Shown: positions 47,470 through 58,659, counted from the first letter of the stretch. The stretch is DNA of 64,000 nucleotides from Actinotalea endophytica (GCF_025717005.1 NZ_JAOVZU010000008.1:99312-163311); one strand, 5' to 3'. Program-made: numbers and translations. Notes: generated by a model not told the origin, from the sequence alone.

Positions 47470-47691
47470 CTACTTGTAGCGGTAGACGATCCGACCGCGG
47501 GACAGGTCGTACGGGCTCAGCTCGACCACGACCCGGTCCTCGGGGAGGATCCGGATGTAGTGCTGACGCATCTTGCCCGAGATGTGCGCAAGGACCTTGT
47601 GACCGTTGGCCAGCTCCACGCGAAACATCGCGTTCGGCAGGGCCTCGACCACGCTGCCCTCGATCTCGATGACGCCGTCCTTCTTCGCCAT
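47470..47691 (-). CDS. infA: Translation initiation factor IF-1
   Basis: This 73-residue OB-fold protein starts [20 protein letters not shown]. It has [21 protein letters not shown] and ends [15 protein letters not shown], full length for the family. It binds the 30S A site during initiation. ATG at 47691 has GGAGG 2-3 nt upstream, rather close. A 229-nt gap to map upstream holds a possible promoter. Confidence 0.97.
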   Translation of the reverse strand: MAKKDGVIEIEGSVVEALPNAMFRVELANGHKVLAHISGKMRQHYIRILPEDRVVVELSPYDLSRGRIVYRYK

Positions 47692-47837
47692 GTCCTCCGC
47701 TAACGTCGCAACTGCTCTGGCGCCCCACGTCACGGCACGTGGCCAGAGCCACAGACCGACGGGGACGGGACGCACCTGCCTGGCACCACCACGGTCGCGA
47801 GACCGGGCAGGCCGAGAACGGACGTACCCAACGGACG

Positions 47838-47866
47838 ATCGTACGCCATGAAGGCCTAGGAGCGAA
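47838..47866 (-). promoter_or_regulatory. Possible infA-rpmJ promoter
   Basis: On the minus strand TTCGCT (47866-47861) and TACGAT (47843-47838) are 17 nt apart in the map-infA gap, giving a leader of about 140 nt. The -35 match is poor. Confidence 0.35.
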
Positions 47867-47920
47867 ACCGACCGGGACGCCGCGCGCAAGCGACACGCCG
47901 CAGCGCAGCGTGCGGAACGG

Positions 47921-48745
47921 TCAGGCGACCCACTCCACCGGTGTCACGCCGAACGGTGCGAGGCCCGCCACGCCACCGTCGGCGGCCGTGGTCACCCAGA
48001 TCCCCTCGGGGCCGATCGCGACGGTGTGCTCCCAGTGAGCGGCACGCTGACCGTCCTCGGTGACCACGGTCCAGTCGTCGTCCAGGACCCGGGTGGTGCG
48101 GGCACCGCGGGTGAGCATCGGCTCGATCGCGACGCACAGCCCCTCGCGCAGGCGCGGACCGCGGTCCCGGGTGCGGTAGTTGAGCACCTCGGGCGGCTGG
48201 TGCATCGCAGTACCGATGCCGTGCCCGACGTACTCCTGCACGATGCCGTACTCGACGTCCGCGTCCTCGACGACCTGTTCGACCGCATCGCCGACCACGC
48301 CGAGCCGGTCACCCGAGGCGAGCGCCGCCACCGCGGCCCACATCGCCCGCTCCGTGGTCGCCGACAGGGCGACATCGGCCGGGTCCGCATCGTCGAGCAC
48401 CATCGTGAAGGCGGCGTCGCCGTGCCAGCCGTCCACGATCGCGCCGCAGTCCACGGACACCACGTCGCCGCGCCGGATCACCCGGGGACCGGGGATCCCG
48501 TGCACGATCTCGTCGTTGACCGAGACGCAGAGCACCGCGGGGTAGCCGTGGTAGCCGAGGAACGACGGTGTCGCACCGGCATCGGAGATCACCTTCGCCG
48601 CGACCGCGTCGAGGTCCGCCGTGGTGACACCGGGCTGCACCGCGTCACGCACCGCGGCGTGCGCGGCGGCCACCACCAGCCCGGCCCGCCGCATGCCGGC
48701 GACCTGGGCGGCGGTCTTGTACTCGATCCGCTCGCGTCCGAACAT
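47921..48745 (-). CDS. map: Type I methionine aminopeptidase
   Basis: This 274-residue metalloprotease removes N-terminal Met. Metal ligands are visible in [18 protein letters not shown] (two Asp), [17 protein letters not shown] (His), and the two Glu in [10 protein letters not shown] and [19 protein letters not shown] shares one base with the adk stop (TGATG), so it is translationally coupled. It closes the secY-adk-map segment. Confidence 0.96.
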   Translation of the reverse strand: MFGRERIEYKTAAQVAGMRRAGLVVAAAHAAVRDAVQPGVTTADLDAVAAKVISDAGATPSFLGYHGYPAVLCVSVNDEIVHGIPGPRVIRRGDVVSVDCGAIVDGWHGDAAFTMVLDDADPADVALSATTERAMWAAVAALASGDRLGVVGDAVEQVVEDADVEYGIVQEYVGHGIGTAMHQPPEVLNYRTRDRGPRLREGLCVAIEPMLTRGARTTRVLDDDWTVVTEDGQRAAHWEHTVAIGPEGIWVTTAADGGVAGLAPFGVTPVEWVA

Positions 48746-49323
48746 CAGCTGCGGACGCCCGCCACCGCGGTAGCGATCCGCTCGGCGACCTCGGCGATCT
48801 CGCCGGTCCCCTCGACCGTGACCAGCAGGCCTCGCGCGGCGTACGACGCCGTCAGCGGAGCCGTCTGCTCGGCGTAGATGTCCAGGCGGCGCGCGATCGC
48901 GTCCTCGGTGTCGTCCTCGCGCTGCTCGATCGCCGCGCGGCGCGCCATCCGGGCGAGCAGCTCGCCGCGATCGGCCGTGAGCTCGATGACGCCGTCGAGC
49001 CGGGTGCCCAGCGACGCGAGGATGTCGTCGAGCTCGTCCACCTGCGTGCAGTTGCGGGGGTAGCCGTCGAGGATGAAGCCCTCAGCCACGTCGGGCTCGG
49101 CGAGGCGCTGCCGCACCATGGCGTTGGTGACCTCGTCCGGGACGAGCTCGCCGCGCGAGGTGTAGCTCTGCGCCAGCGTGCCGAGCTCGTCGCCGGCAGC
49201 CATGTGGCTCCGGAAGATGTCGCCCGTCGAGATCGTCACCACCCCGAGCCGCTCGGCGAGCAGCGCGGCCTGCGTGCCCTTGCCGGACCCCTGCGGGCCC
49301 ATGATGACCAGGCGAAGACTCAT
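48745..49323 (-). CDS. adk: Adenylate kinase
   Basis: This 192-residue enzyme is the short type without the zinc-binding LID insert. It has the P-loop GPQGSGKGTQ (8-17), the AMP site STGDIFR and GYPRNCTQVDEL. It interconverts ATP + AMP and 2 ADP. ATG overlaps the secY stop by 4 nt (ATGA), coupling it to secY. Confidence 0.97.
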   Translation of the reverse strand: MSLRLVIMGPQGSGKGTQAALLAERLGVVTISTGDIFRSHMAAGDELGTLAQSYTSRGELVPDEVTNAMVRQRLAEPDVAEGFILDGYPRNCTQVDELDDILASLGTRLDGVIELTADRGELLARMARRAAIEQREDDTEDAIARRLDIYAEQTAPLTASYAARGLLVTVEGTGEIAEVAERIATAVAGVRS

Positions 49324-50618
49324 CTGAGGAAACCTTCGTAGTGACGTTGCTGGAGCTGTGCCTCGATCTGCTTCACAGTCTCCATGCCGACGCCGACCAC
49401 GATCAGGATGGAAGTCCCACCGAACGGGATGTTCTGGCCCACGTTCAGCAGGATGAAGGTCACCACGGGGATCAGAGCGACGAACGCGAGGTACAGCGAC
49501 CCGGGCGCGGTGATCCGCGTGATCACGTAGTCGAGGTACTCCGCGGTCGGGCGACCGGCCCGGATGCCGGGGATGAAGCCGCCGTACTTCTTCATGTTGT
49601 CCGCGACCTCGTCCGGGTTGAACGTGATGGCGGTGTAGAAGTACGCGAAGAAGATGATCAGCAGCACGTAGATCGTGATGTGCAGCGGCGCGCTCGACGG
49701 TGCGAGGTTGTTCGACACCCAGATGACCCAGCCCGAGGTCTGCTCGCCGAACTGGGCGATGAGGCCCGGGATCGCCAGCAGCGACGAGGCGAAGATCACC
49801 GGGATGACGCCGGACATGTTGATCTTGATCGGGATGTAGGTGCTGGTGCCGCCGTACATCCGCCGGCCGACCATGCGCTTGGCGTACTGCACCGGGATGC
49901 GCCGCTGGGACTGCTCGACGAACACCACGAGCGCGATCACGAGCACCACGACGAGAAGCACGATGGTGAACTTCGCGGCACCGCCCTCACCGCCGGCGAT
50001 CGACCACATCGAGGTGGGGAAGCGCGCCGCGATCTGGGTGAAGATCAGCAGTGACATGCCGTTGCCGATGCCGCGCTCGGTGATCAGCTCACCGAGCCAC
50101 ATGATCAGCGTGGTACCCGCGGTCATCACGATGATCATGATGAGCATGGTGATGACGCTGGTGTCCGGGATGACGTCCACCGAGCAGCTCGGGAACAGCG
50201 CCCCGCTGCGCGCGACGGTGAGGATCGTCGTCGACTGCAGGATCGCCAGGCCGATGGTGAGGTACCGCGTGTACTGGGTGAGCTTCGCGGTCCCGGACTG
50301 CCCCTCCTGGTGCAGAGCCTCGAACCGAGGGATCACCACGCGGAGCAGCTGGATGATGATGCTCGCCGTGATGTACGGCATGATCCCGAGCGCGAACACC
50401 GACAGCTGCAGGAGTGCTCCGCCGGAGAACAGGTTCACCAGACCCAGGAGGTCGTTCGTGCCCTGGCTCTGGTCCACACAGACCTGGACGTTGCTGTAGT
50501 CGACACCGGGGGTCGGCAAGAACGAGCCGAACCGGAAGACCACCATGATCCCGATCGTGAAGAGCAGCTTGCGCCGCAGATCGGGGGTCCGGAAGGCCCG
50601 GGCGAATGCGCTGAGCAC
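49320..50618 (-). CDS. secY: Protein translocase subunit SecY
   Basis: This 432-residue channel protein has ten membrane helices. It starts LSAFARAFRTPDLRRKLLFTIG; the plug region and helices follow FLPTPGVDY, and GIRAGRPTAEYLDYVITRIT is the cytosolic loop that contacts SecA and the ribosome. GTG at 50618 has AGGAGG 4 nt upstream. It is co-transcribed with ribosomal genes upstream (rplO) and with adk and map downstream. Confidence 0.97.
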   Translation of the reverse strand: MLSAFARAFRTPDLRRKLLFTIGIMVVFRFGSFLPTPGVDYSNVQVCVDQSQGTNDLLGLVNLFSGGALLQLSVFALGIMPYITASIIIQLLRVVIPRFEALHQEGQSGTAKLTQYTRYLTIGLAILQSTTILTVARSGALFPSCSVDVIPDTSVITMLIMIIVMTAGTTLIMWLGELITERGIGNGMSLLIFTQIAARFPTSMWSIAGGEGGAAKFTIVLLVVVLVIALVVFVEQSQRRIPVQYAKRMVGRRMYGGTSTYIPIKINMSGVIPVIFASSLLAIPGLIAQFGEQTSGWVIWVSNNLAPSSAPLHITIYVLLIIFFAYFYTAITFNPDEVADNMKKYGGFIPGIRAGRPTAEYLDYVITRITAPGSLYLAFVALIPVVTFILLNVGQNIPFGGTSILIVVGVGMETVKQIEAQLQQRHYEGFLR

Positions 50619-50739
50619 CTGTCCTCCTGCTCCGCTCGTGGCGGGGTCGTACCGGGGGCGGGCTCGCATGACGGCCGCGCCGTCGGAACCCTAGTCGAGA
50701 TCGGCGAGTGGTGGGGGCGGGCTCACCGCCCCCACCATC

Positions 50740-51525
50740 TCAGGCCTGCTCGATCGAACCGCCCGCGGCCACGATCTTCGCGGCCGCCGAGGCCGAGACC
50801 TTCTGCACGACGACCGAGAGCTTGACGCTCACGTCACCGTCACCGAGGACCTTCACCGGGGAGCCCTTGCGGACCGCGCCCTTCGCGACCAGGTCCTCGA
50901 CGGTCACCGTGCCGCCGTCGGGGTACAGCGCCGAGAGCTTGTCCAGGTTGACCACCTGGTACTCGGTGCGGAACGGGTTGGTGAAGCCACGCAGCTTGGG
51001 CAGCCGCATGTGCATCGGCATCTGGCCACCCTCGAACCGCTCGGGCACCTGGTAGCGGGCCTTCGTGCCCTTGGTGCCACGGCCGGCGGTCTTGCCCTTG
51101 GAGCCCTCGCCACGACCCACGCGGGTCTTCGCGGTGCGCGCGCCGGGCGCGGGCCGCAGGTGGTGCACCTTGAGCATGCCGACCGAACCGGCGGCGGTCT
51201 CCTCGACGGGAGCCTCCGCCGCGGCCTTCTTCGCCGGGGCGGCGGGCTTCTCGGCCTTCTCCGCCTTGGGCGCAGCCTTCTCCGCCTTGGGGGCAGCAGC
51301 CTTCTCCGCCTTGGCGGCGGACTTCGGCGCAGCCTTCTCCGGCGCCTCGGCAGCGGCCTCGGCCTTCGCCTTGGCGGCCGAGGTGCGCGGCTTGGCCGCC
51401 TTCTCCTCGGTCGCCTTCGGCGCAGCCGCCTTCTCGGCGGCGGCCTTGGGCTTGCGCGCAGGCGCCTTCTTCTCCGCCGGGGCCTCGGCAGCAGCCTCGG
51501 TCGCGGCGTCCTTCTTCTCAGCCAT
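50740..51525 (-). CDS. rplO: 50S ribosomal protein L15 with long N-terminal extension
   Basis: This is 261 residues instead of the usual 145-150. The L15 core begins at about Met117 ([20 protein letters not shown]) and includes [21 protein letters not shown]. Residues 1-115 are almost only Ala, Lys, Glu and Pro in irregular repeats. The long start is supported by GAGGAGG about 10 nt upstream of ATG 51525, just after the rpmD stop. No SD precedes Met117. The extension looks like a disordered or coiled, charge-balanced tail. Confidence 0.93.
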   Translation of the reverse strand: MAEKKDAATEAAAEAPAEKKAPARKPKAAAEKAAAPKATEEKAAKPRTSAAKAKAEAAAEAPEKAAPKSAAKAEKAAAPKAEKAAPKAEKAEKPAAPAKKAAAEAPVEETAAGSVGMLKVHHLRPAPGARTAKTRVGRGEGSKGKTAGRGTKGTKARYQVPERFEGGQMPMHMRLPKLRGFTNPFRTEYQVVNLDKLSALYPDGGTVTVEDLVAKGAVRKGSPVKVLGDGDVSVKLSVVVQKVSASAAAKIVAAGGSIEQA

Positions 51526-51527
51526 GG

Positions 51528-51710
51528 TCAGTCGACCTCCTCGACGGCGACGAGATGCGTCACCGTGGCGACCATGCCGCGGATCTCAGGACGGTCCTCC
51601 TTGACGACGACGTCGCCGATGCGCTTGAGGCCGAGGGTCCGCAGCGTCTCGCGGTGGTTCTTCTTGCCGCCGATGGCGGACTTGGTCTGGGTCACCTTGA
51701 GCCGGGGCAT
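51528..51710 (-). CDS. rpmD: 50S ribosomal protein L30
   Basis: This 60-residue protein reads [20 protein letters not shown] at the start, then [26 protein letters not shown], typical of bacterial L30. ATG shares a base with the rpsE stop (TGATG). It is followed by the extended rplO, with the rplO SD inside its last codons. Confidence 0.96.
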   Translation of the reverse strand: MPRLKVTQTKSAIGGKKNHRETLRTLGLKRIGDVVVKEDRPEIRGMVATVTHLVAVEEVD

Positions 51711-52345
51711 CAGGCACCTGCCTTCGCCTCGAGGCCAGCCGCCTTCGCGCGCAGCAGCGCGGCCGGGGCGACGTGGTCGAGCGGGAGGCCACGCCGTGCG
51801 GCGACGGCCTCCGGCTCCTCCAGGGAGCGCAGGGCCTCCACCGTGGCGTGCACGATGTTGATCGCGTTCGACGAACCCATCGACTTGCTCAGCACGTCGT
51901 GGATGCCGGCGCACTCCAGGACGGCGCGCACCGGACCACCGGCGATCACACCGGTACCCGGCGAGGCCGGACGCAGGAACACGACGCCGGCGGCCGCCTC
52001 GCCCGTCACGGGGTGAGGGATGGTGCCCTGGATGCGGGGGACGCGGAAGAAGCTCTTCTTGGCCTCCTCGACGCCCTTCGCGATCGCGGCCGGGACCTCC
52101 TTGGCCTTGCCGTAGCCGACGCCGACGGTGCCGTCGCCGTCACCCACGACGACCAGCGCCGTGAAGCTGAAGCGACGACCGCCCTTGACGACCTTGGAGA
52201 CGCGGTTGATCGTGACGACGCGCTCGACGAAGTTGCTGGCCGGGCCCTGGTCGCGACGGTTGTCGCGACGGTCCCCGCGCTCGCGGCGGTCGCCGCTGCG
52301 CTCTCCGCCCTGCGTCCCAGTGGTGCTGCGCTGCGGTGCAGCCAT
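51710..52345 (-). CDS. rpsE: 30S ribosomal protein S5 with Arg/Asp-rich N-terminus
   Basis: This is 211 residues. The S5 core starts near residue 37 ([23 protein letters not shown]) and contains [22 protein letters not shown] and [16 protein letters not shown]. Residues 10-34 form a [15 protein letters not shown]-type charged tail. ATG at 52345 has GAGGAAG upstream. It helps decoding fidelity and mRNA unwinding at the entry site. Confidence 0.96.
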   Translation of the reverse strand: MAAPQRSTTGTQGGERSGDRRERGDRRDNRRDQGPASNFVERVVTINRVSKVVKGGRRFSFTALVVVGDGDGTVGVGYGKAKEVPAAIAKGVEEAKKSFFRVPRIQGTIPHPVTGEAAAGVVFLRPASPGTGVIAGGPVRAVLECAGIHDVLSKSMGSSNAINIVHATVEALRSLEEPEAVAARRGLPLDHVAPAALLRAKAAGLEAKAGA

Positions 52346-52385
52346 CAGTGCTTCCTCTGCTTCCGAACGAACATGACTCGGGTCA

Positions 52386-52757
52386 TCACAGGGCCAGACC
52401 GCCCTCGCGAGCGCCGTCGGCCACGGCCGCGACCCGCCCGTGGTACTTGTTGCCGCCACGGTCGAAGACCACGGCCGTGATGCCGGCGGCCTTCGCGCGC
52501 TCGGCGACGAGCTCGCCGACCTTGCGGGCCTTGGCGGTCTTGTCGCCGTCCATCGCGCGCAGGTCCGCCTCGAGCGTCGACGCGGACACGAGGGTGCGGC
52601 CCTCGGCGTCGTCGACCACCTGGGCGATCATGTGCCGCGTGGAGCGGGACACCACGAGACGCGGCCGCTCGGCGGTGCCGGCGACCTTCTTGCGCAGCCG
52701 GAGGTGGCGACGCGTACGGGCGATGGCCTTGCCCTTGCCACGAACAGTGATTGCCAC
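52386..52757 (-). CDS. rplR: 50S ribosomal protein L18
   Basis: This is 123 residues. [37 protein letters not shown] is the 5S rRNA-binding region and [24 protein letters not shown] the conserved C-terminus. The start codon is GTG ([10 protein letters not shown]), 2 nt after the rplF stop; GGGAAG within rplF is the likely SD. Confidence 0.96.
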   Translation of the reverse strand: MAITVRGKGKAIARTRRHLRLRKKVAGTAERPRLVVSRSTRHMIAQVVDDAEGRTLVSASTLEADLRAMDGDKTAKARKVGELVAERAKAAGITAVVFDRGGNKYHGRVAAVADGAREGGLAL

Positions 52758-52759
52758 GA

Positions 52760-53296
52760 CTACTTCCCAGCCTTTCCGGCCTTGCGGCGCACCTGCTCGC
52801 CGGCGTACCGCACGCCCTTGCCCTTGTACGGCTCGGGCTTACGGATCTTGCGGATGTTGGCGGCCGTCTCGCCCACGAGCTGCTTGTCGATGCCGGAGAC
52901 CGAGAACTTGGTCGGCGACTCGACGGCGAACTCGATGCCCTGCGGCGGGGTGACCACGACCGGGTGGCTGAAGCCGAGCGCGAACTCGAGGTCCGAGCCC
53001 TTGGCGACCACGCGGTAACCGGTGCCGACGATCTCGAGCTTCTTCGAGTAGCCCTCGGTCACACCGGTGACCAGGTTCGCGATCAGGGTGCGGGTCAGGC
53101 CGTGCAGCGAGCGCGAGGTGCGCTCGTCGTCCGGGCGCGCCACCACGATGGTGGCCCCGGTGTGCTCGACCGTGATCGGGTCGGGCACGGTGTGCGACAG
53201 CGTGCCCTTGGGACCCTTCACGGTCACCACGGCACCGTCGATGGACACGTCCACGCCGGCCGGAACCGGGACGGGGACCTTGCCGATTCGAGACAT
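52760..53296 (-). CDS. rplF: 50S ribosomal protein L6
   Basis: This is 178 residues with the duplicated L6 fold. It starts [26 protein letters not shown] and [20 protein letters not shown] lie in the core. [24 protein letters not shown] is the C-terminal rRNA-binding motif. It sits near the factor-binding site. The stop is TAG. Confidence 0.97.
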   Translation of the reverse strand: MSRIGKVPVPVPAGVDVSIDGAVVTVKGPKGTLSHTVPDPITVEHTGATIVVARPDDERTSRSLHGLTRTLIANLVTGVTEGYSKKLEIVGTGYRVVAKGSDLEFALGFSHPVVVTPPQGIEFAVESPTKFSVSGIDKQLVGETAANIRKIRKPEPYKGKGVRYAGEQVRRKAGKAGK

Positions 53297-53321
53297 GGCT
53301 GGCTCCTTCCTGGTTCTCAGA

Positions 53322-53729
53322 TCACCAGACGTAGGCGAGGACTTCCCCGCCCACACCCTTGGCCTGTGCCTGCTTGTCGGTCAGCAGGCCGGAGGACGTG
53401 GACAGGATCGCCACGCCGAGGCCGCCGAGCACCCGAGGCAGGTTGGTCGACTTCGCGTACACCCGGAGACCGGGCTTGGACACACGGCGCACGCCGGCGA
53501 GCGAGCGCTCGCGGTTCGGGCCGTACTTGAGCTGGAGGGTGAGCGTCTTGCCCACCGTGGCGTCGGCCACGCTCCAGCCCGAGATGTAACCCTCGGCCTG
53601 GAGGATCTCCGCGATGTTGCCCTTCAGCTTCGAGTAGGGCATCTGCACGGAGTCGTGGTACGCCGAGTTGGCGTTACGCAGACGCGTCAGCATGTCTGCG
53701 ATGGGGTCGGTCATCGTCATCGGGCTCAT
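53322..53729 (-). CDS. rpsH: 30S ribosomal protein S8
   Basis: This is 135 residues starting [23 protein letters not shown] at 53729 is chosen over ATG at 53720 because GAGGA is 5 nt upstream of it; the shorter start would be 14 nt away. The C-terminal [26 protein letters not shown] is diagnostic. In E. coli S8 represses the spc operon; no comparable rRNA-like hairpin was identified here. Confidence 0.96.
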   Translation of the reverse strand: MSPMTMTDPIADMLTRLRNANSAYHDSVQMPYSKLKGNIAEILQAEGYISGWSVADATVGKTLTLQLKYGPNRERSLAGVRRVSKPGLRVYAKSTNLPRVLGGLGVAILSTSSGLLTDKQAQAKGVGGEVLAYVW

Positions 53730-53777
53730 GCCCTTCCTCGCCGCGGTATCCCTCTGCTGGGACCTACGGCGTCGTGG

Positions 53778-53963
53778 TTACCAGCTGCTCTTGGTGACGC
53801 CAGGGAGCTCGCCGCGGTGCGCCATCTCGCGCACGCAGATGCGGCACAGCCCGAACTTCCGGTAGACGGCACGCGGGCGGCCGCACTTCTGGCACCGGCT
53901 GTAGGACCGGACGCCGAACTTCGGCTTCGCCGCGGCCTTGTTGATGAGCGCAGTCTTCGCCAT
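53778..53963 (-). CDS. rpsZ: 30S ribosomal protein S14, zinc-binding type Z
   Basis: This 61-residue short S14 has the zinc ribbon Cys24, Cys27, Cys40 and Cys43. It starts [21 protein letters not shown] and ends [10 protein letters not shown]. It assembles the 30S head. It lies 1 nt after rplE. A zinc-independent S14 paralogue, if present, is outside the window. Confidence 0.96.
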   Translation of the reverse strand: MAKTALINKAAAKPKFGVRSYSRCQKCGRPRAVYRKFGLCRICVREMAHRGELPGVTKSSW

Positions 53964-53964
53964 C

Positions 53965-54534
53965 TCAGTTCTCCTTGAACGGGAAGCCCAGCTTGCGCAG
54001 CAGCGAGCGGCCCTCGTCGTCAGTGGTCGCGGACGTCACGACGGTGATGTCCATGCCACGCACCCGGTCGGACTTGTCCGGGTCGATCTCGTGGAACATC
54101 ACCTGCTCGGTCAGGCCGAAGGTGTAGTTGCCGTGGCCGTCGAACTGCTTGGGCGACAGGCCGCGGAAGTCGCGGATCCGGGGCAGGGCCAGCGAGACCA
54201 GGCGGTCGCAGAACTCCCACATCCGGTCGCCGCGCAGCGTGACGTGCGCACCGATCGGCATGCCCTCGCGCAGCTTGAACTGGGCGATCGACTTGCGGGC
54301 CTTGGTCACCTGCGGCTTCTGCCCGGTGATCGCGGCCAGGTCGCGCACCGCGCCCTCGATGAGCTTGGAGTCCTTGGCGGCCTCGCCCACACCCATGTTC
54401 ACGACGATCTTCAGCACCCGCGGCGTCTGGTTGACGTTCGCGTAGCCGAACTCCTCGCGCAGCGCGGGAGCAATCTCCTCGCGGTAGCGCGTCTTCAGCC
54501 GCGGCGTGACAGCGGTCTCGGTGGTGGTGCTCAT
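53965..54534 (-). CDS. rplE: 50S ribosomal protein L5
   Basis: This is 189 residues. [35 protein letters not shown] and the P-site loop region [23 protein letters not shown] are conserved, and [20 protein letters not shown] is the C-terminus. It binds 5S rRNA. ATG shares a base with the rplX stop. About ten Thr-rich residues precede the core. Confidence 0.97.
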   Translation of the reverse strand: MSTTTETAVTPRLKTRYREEIAPALREEFGYANVNQTPRVLKIVVNMGVGEAAKDSKLIEGAVRDLAAITGQKPQVTKARKSIAQFKLREGMPIGAHVTLRGDRMWEFCDRLVSLALPRIRDFRGLSPKQFDGHGNYTFGLTEQVMFHEIDPDKSDRVRGMDITVVTSATTDDEGRSLLRKLGFPFKEN

Positions 54535-54875
54535 CAGACGTCCTTACCGGAGCGCTTGGCCACCCGGACGCGGACGTTGCGGGTCCGGCCGTCGCGCTCG
54601 ATCTGCTCGGTGCGGTAGCCGACCCGGGTGCCCTTCTTGGTCTCCGGGTCGACCAGCATGACGTTGCTCACGTGGATCGGGGCCTCGACGGTCTCGATGC
54701 CACCGGTCCGCGTGCCGCGGGAGGTCTGGCCGGCCTTGGTGTGCTTGGTCACCCGCTGCACACCCTCGACCACCAGGCGGTCGGAGTCCGTGAGCACCTC
54801 GAGCACGCGGCCCTGCTTGCCCTTGTCCCGACCGGTGATGACGACCACCAGGTCGCCCTTCTTGATCTTCGCCAT
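54534..54875 (-). CDS. rplX: 50S ribosomal protein L24
   Basis: This 113-residue KOW-motif protein starts [27 protein letters not shown] and has [22 protein letters not shown]. It initiates 50S assembly near the exit tunnel. ATG has GGAGG 9-10 nt upstream within the rplN end. It lies between rplN and rplE. Confidence 0.97.
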   Translation of the reverse strand: MAKIKKGDLVVVITGRDKGKQGRVLEVLTDSDRLVVEGVQRVTKHTKAGQTSRGTRTGGIETVEAPIHVSNVMLVDPETKKGTRVGYRTEQIERDGRTRNVRVRVAKRSGKDV

Positions 54876-54877
54876 GG

Positions 54878-55246
54878 TCAGAGCACCTCCGGCGCCAGCG
54901 AGATGATCTTCATGAACCGCTTGTCACGCAGCTCGCGGCCCACCGGGCCGAAGATGCGCGTGCCGCGCGGCTCGCCGTCGGCCTTGAGGATCACTGCGGC
55001 GTTCTCGTCGAACTTGATGTACGAGCCGTCCGGGCGCCGGCGCTCCTTGGTGGTGCGCACCACGACGGCCTTGACCACGTCGCCCTTCTTGACGTTGCCG
55101 CCGGGGATCGCGTCCTTGACCGTCGCGACGATGACGTCGCCGATACCGGCGTAGCGGCGGCCCGAGCCGCCGAGGACACGGATGCAGAGGATCTCCTTCG
55201 CACCCGTGTTGTCGGCGACCTTGAGTCGCGACTCCTGCTGGATCAT
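54878..55246 (-). CDS. rplN: 50S ribosomal protein L14
   Basis: This is 122 residues, exactly the common length: [20 protein letters not shown] at the start and [19 protein letters not shown] at the end. The [31 protein letters not shown] core is near invariant. It contacts 16S rRNA in bridge B5/B8. A 79-nt gap separates it from rpsQ, the boundary between the S10 and spc groups. Confidence 0.97.
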   Translation of the reverse strand: MIQQESRLKVADNTGAKEILCIRVLGGSGRRYAGIGDVIVATVKDAIPGGNVKKGDVVKAVVVRTTKERRRPDGSYIKFDENAAVILKADGEPRGTRIFGPVGRELRDKRFMKIISLAPEVL

Positions 55247-55325
55247 TGCTTCTGCTCCTGTCGTCTGCCGGTTCTCGCCGCTCCGTCACCGGGGTGGCGA
55301 GCCTTGCCGAACGGATGGGTGAGGG

Positions 55326-55604
55326 CTACTTGGCCTTCTCGAGGATCTCCACCACACGCCAGCGCTTGGTCGCCGACAGCGGGCGGGTCTCCATGATCAG
55401 GACGAGGTCGCCCGAACCGGCCGCATTGGCCTCGTCGTGCGCCTTGACCTTGCTCGTGCGGCGCATGACCTTGCCGTAGAGCGGGTGCTTGACCCGGTCC
55501 TCGACCTCGACCACGACCGTCTTGTCCATCTTGTCGCTGACCACGTAGCCGCGCCGCGTCTTGCGGTACGGCCGGTGGTCGGCGGCCTTCGTCTCTGCGC
55601 TCAT
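55326..55604 (-). CDS. rpsQ: 30S ribosomal protein S17
   Basis: This 92-residue OB-fold protein has [23 protein letters not shown] and [22 protein letters not shown] at 55604 is chosen because GAGGAG stands 6 nt upstream. GTG at 55622, which overlaps the rpmC stop, would add six residues and has no SD. It is the last gene of the S10 group. Confidence 0.95.
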   Translation of the reverse strand: MSAETKAADHRPYRKTRRGYVVSDKMDKTVVVEVEDRVKHPLYGKVMRRTSKVKAHDEANAAGSGDLVLIMETRPLSATKRWRVVEILEKAK

Positions 55605-55618
55605 CGTCTGCTCCTCGC

Positions 55619-55861
55619 TCACTGCGCGCTCGAGCCGGGCGCGGTACGGATACCGAGCTCGCGCTCACGCAGGATCGTGTAGATCCGCGCGATGTCGCGA
55701 CGCACGGCCTTCAGCCGCCCGTGGCTCTCCAGCTGACCGGTGGCCGACTGGAAGCGCAGGTTGAACAGCTCCTCCTTGGCCTTCTTCAGCTCCGCGACGA
55801 GGGTGTCCTCGTCCATGCCGTCGAGCTCGGTGGGAGCGAGCTCCTTCGACCCGATAGCCAT
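55619..55861 (-). CDS. rpmC: 50S ribosomal protein L29
   Basis: This is 80 residues, mostly helical. [33 protein letters not shown] is the L29 signature and [17 protein letters not shown] the second helix. It surrounds the exit tunnel near the signal recognition particle site. ATG shares a base with the rplP stop. Confidence 0.96.
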   Translation of the reverse strand: MAIGSKELAPTELDGMDEDTLVAELKKAKEELFNLRFQSATGQLESHGRLKAVRRDIARIYTILRERELGIRTAPGSSAQ

Positions 55862-56280
55862 CAGCTGCCACTCCCTTCACGAACCACGAAACGGCACTTC
55901 ATCGGGAGCTTGTGCATCGCACGACGCATGGCCTCGCGGGCCAGCGGCTCCGGGACACCGGCGAGCTCGAACATCACCCGACCGGGCTTGACGTTCGCGA
56001 CCCACCACTCGGGCGAGCCCTTGCCGGAACCCATCCGGGTCTCCGCCGGCTTCTTGGTCAGCGGACGGTCGGGGTAGATGTTGATCCAGACCTTGCCGCC
56101 ACGCTTGACGTGCCGGGTCATGGCGATACGAGCGGCCTCGATCTGCCGGTTCGTGACATAGGCCGGCTCGAGAGCCTGGATGCCGTAGTCACCGAACGCG
56201 ATCGTGGTGCCACCCTTCGCCACGCCGGAGCGCGACGGGTGGTGCTGCTTGCGGTGCTTGAGCCTGCGCGGGATCAGCAT
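55861..56280 (-). CDS. rplP: 50S ribosomal protein L16
   Basis: This is 139 residues. It starts [63 protein letters not shown] and [22 protein letters not shown] are conserved. It lies near the A-site tRNA and peptidyl-transferase centre. ATG is 3 nt after the rpsC stop region. Confidence 0.97.
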   Translation of the reverse strand: MLIPRRLKHRKQHHPSRSGVAKGGTTIAFGDYGIQALEPAYVTNRQIEAARIAMTRHVKRGGKVWINIYPDRPLTKKPAETRMGSGKGSPEWWVANVKPGRVMFELAGVPEPLAREAMRRAMHKLPMKCRFVVREGSGS

Positions 56281-56283
56281 GAC

Positions 56284-57090
56284 TCAGGCCTCCGTTCCGG
56301 ACGTGGTGGGCTCGGCGGCCGGGGCCTCGGCGGCGGGCGCCTCGGCGGGAGCCTCGCGGTCGCGGCGCGGACGACGGTCCCCACGGTCCCCGCGGTCGCC
56401 ACGACCACGCGGCCGCGGAGCGGCGGCGGCCTGCTCGCGGGCGAACTCCTTCTCGGTCATGTCGCCCTTGTAGATCCAGACCTTGACGCCGATCTGGCCG
56501 AACGTGGTCTTCGCCTCGTAGAGGCCGAAGTCGATGTTCGCGCGGAGGGTGTGCAGCGGCACGCGACCCTCGCGGTAGAACTCCGAGCGGCTCATCTCGG
56601 CGCCGCCGAGACGACCCGAGCACTGCACCCGGATGCCCTTGGCACCGGCGCGCTGGGCGGACTGCATGCCCTTGCGCATGGCGCGGCGGAACGAGACACG
56701 GCTCGCGAGCTGCTCGGCGATGCCCTGCGCGACCAGCTGTGCCTCGATCTCGGCGTTCTTGACCTCGAGGATGTTCAGCTGGACCTGCTTGCCGGTGAGC
56801 TTCTCGAGCTCGCCGCGGATGCGGTCCGCCTCGGCGCCACGACGACCGATGACGATGCCGGGACGCGCGGTGTGGATGTCGACGCGGACCCGGTCGCGGG
56901 TGCGCTCGATCTCCACCTTGGCGATGCCGGCCCGCTCCAGACCCTGGCTCATGAGCTTGCGGATCTGGACGTCCTCACGGACGTAGTCGCGGTAGCGCTG
57001 ACCGGGCTTGGTGCTGTCGGCGAACCAGCGCGACCGGTGGTCGGTGGTGATGCCGAGACGGTACCCGTGCGGGTTGACCTTCTGTCCCAC
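56284..57090 (-). CDS. rpsC: 30S ribosomal protein S3 with Arg/Asp/Ala-rich tail
   Basis: This is 268 residues. The KH domain and mRNA-entry core (1-215) contain [33 protein letters not shown] and [19 protein letters not shown]. The last about 45 residues ([18 protein letters not shown] then [16 protein letters not shown]) form a low-complexity tail. The start is GTG and overlaps the rplV TAG stop by one base. Confidence 0.97.
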   Translation of the reverse strand: MGQKVNPHGYRLGITTDHRSRWFADSTKPGQRYRDYVREDVQIRKLMSQGLERAGIAKVEIERTRDRVRVDIHTARPGIVIGRRGAEADRIRGELEKLTGKQVQLNILEVKNAEIEAQLVAQGIAEQLASRVSFRRAMRKGMQSAQRAGAKGIRVQCSGRLGGAEMSRSEFYREGRVPLHTLRANIDFGLYEAKTTFGQIGVKVWIYKGDMTEKEFAREQAAAAPRPRGRGDRGDRGDRRPRRDREAPAEAPAAEAPAAEPTTSGTEA

Positions 57091-57458
57091 TAGCGGGTCC
57101 TCTCCTTCGTCGGGGTCGGCGCGACGACCACGGTGATGTGGCTCGTGCGCTTGAGGATGCGGCTGGCCCGGCCCTGCGCGCGCGGACGGAACCGCTTGAG
57201 CGTCGGGCCCTCGTCGACGTAGGCCTCGGAGACGACGAGCGTCGAGGCGTCGAACGCCTCACCCGCTCGGTCGGCCTTGACCCGCGCGTTGGCGATGGCC
57301 GACTCGACCACCTTGCGCACCGGCTCGCCGGCGGCCTGGGGCGCGAACCTCAGGGTCGCCACGGCCTCCTCGGCCCGCTTGCCACGGATCAGGTCCACGA
57401 CGCGCCGGGCCTTGAGGGGCGTGACACGGACGAACCGCGCCTGCGCCTTGGCTTCCAT
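57090..57458 (-). CDS. rplV: 50S ribosomal protein L22
   Basis: This is 122 residues. [30 protein letters not shown] begins the core, and the tunnel-lining hairpin includes [23 protein letters not shown]. Macrolide-resistance changes map to this loop in other species; no deviation is seen here. It lies between rpsS and rpsC. Confidence 0.97.
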   Translation of the reverse strand: MEAKAQARFVRVTPLKARRVVDLIRGKRAEEAVATLRFAPQAAGEPVRKVVESAIANARVKADRAGEAFDASTLVVSEAYVDEGPTLKRFRPRAQGRASRILKRTSHITVVVAPTPTKERTR

Positions 57459-57501
57459 TGCTGTCCTGCTTTCTGGTGTCGTCGATCGCTCGGGGCGCGC
57501 C

Positions 57502-57783
57502 TCAGCGGCGGCGGCCCTTGCGGTCGTCCTTCTCGTGGCCGCGGAAGGTCCGCGTGGGGGCGAACTCGCCGAGCTTGTGGCCGACCATCGACTCGGTCAC
57601 GAAGACCGGGACGTGCTTGCGACCGTCGTGCACGGCGAAGGTGTGCCCCAGGAAGTCCGGGGTGATCATCGACCGGCGGGACCAGGTCTTGATGACCGTC
57701 TTGGTGCCCTTCTCGTTCTGCACGTCCACCTTCTTCTGCAGGTGGTCGTCGACGAAGGGGCCCTTCTTCAGGCTGCGCGGCAT
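57502..57783 (-). CDS. rpsS: 30S ribosomal protein S19
   Basis: This is 93 residues: [20 protein letters not shown], then [46 protein letters not shown], the standard sequence. It binds S13 and the 30S head. ATG follows GGAGAG by about 5 nt and comes 11 nt after rplB. Confidence 0.97.
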   Translation of the reverse strand: MPRSLKKGPFVDDHLQKKVDVQNEKGTKTVIKTWSRRSMITPDFLGHTFAVHDGRKHVPVFVTESMVGHKLGEFAPTRTFRGHEKDDRKGRRR

Positions 57784-57794
57784 CGGTGCTCTCC

Positions 57795-58631
<837 letters not shown>

Positions 58632-58659
58632 GGTTGTCCTTGATCCGTTCGGGCCGGCC

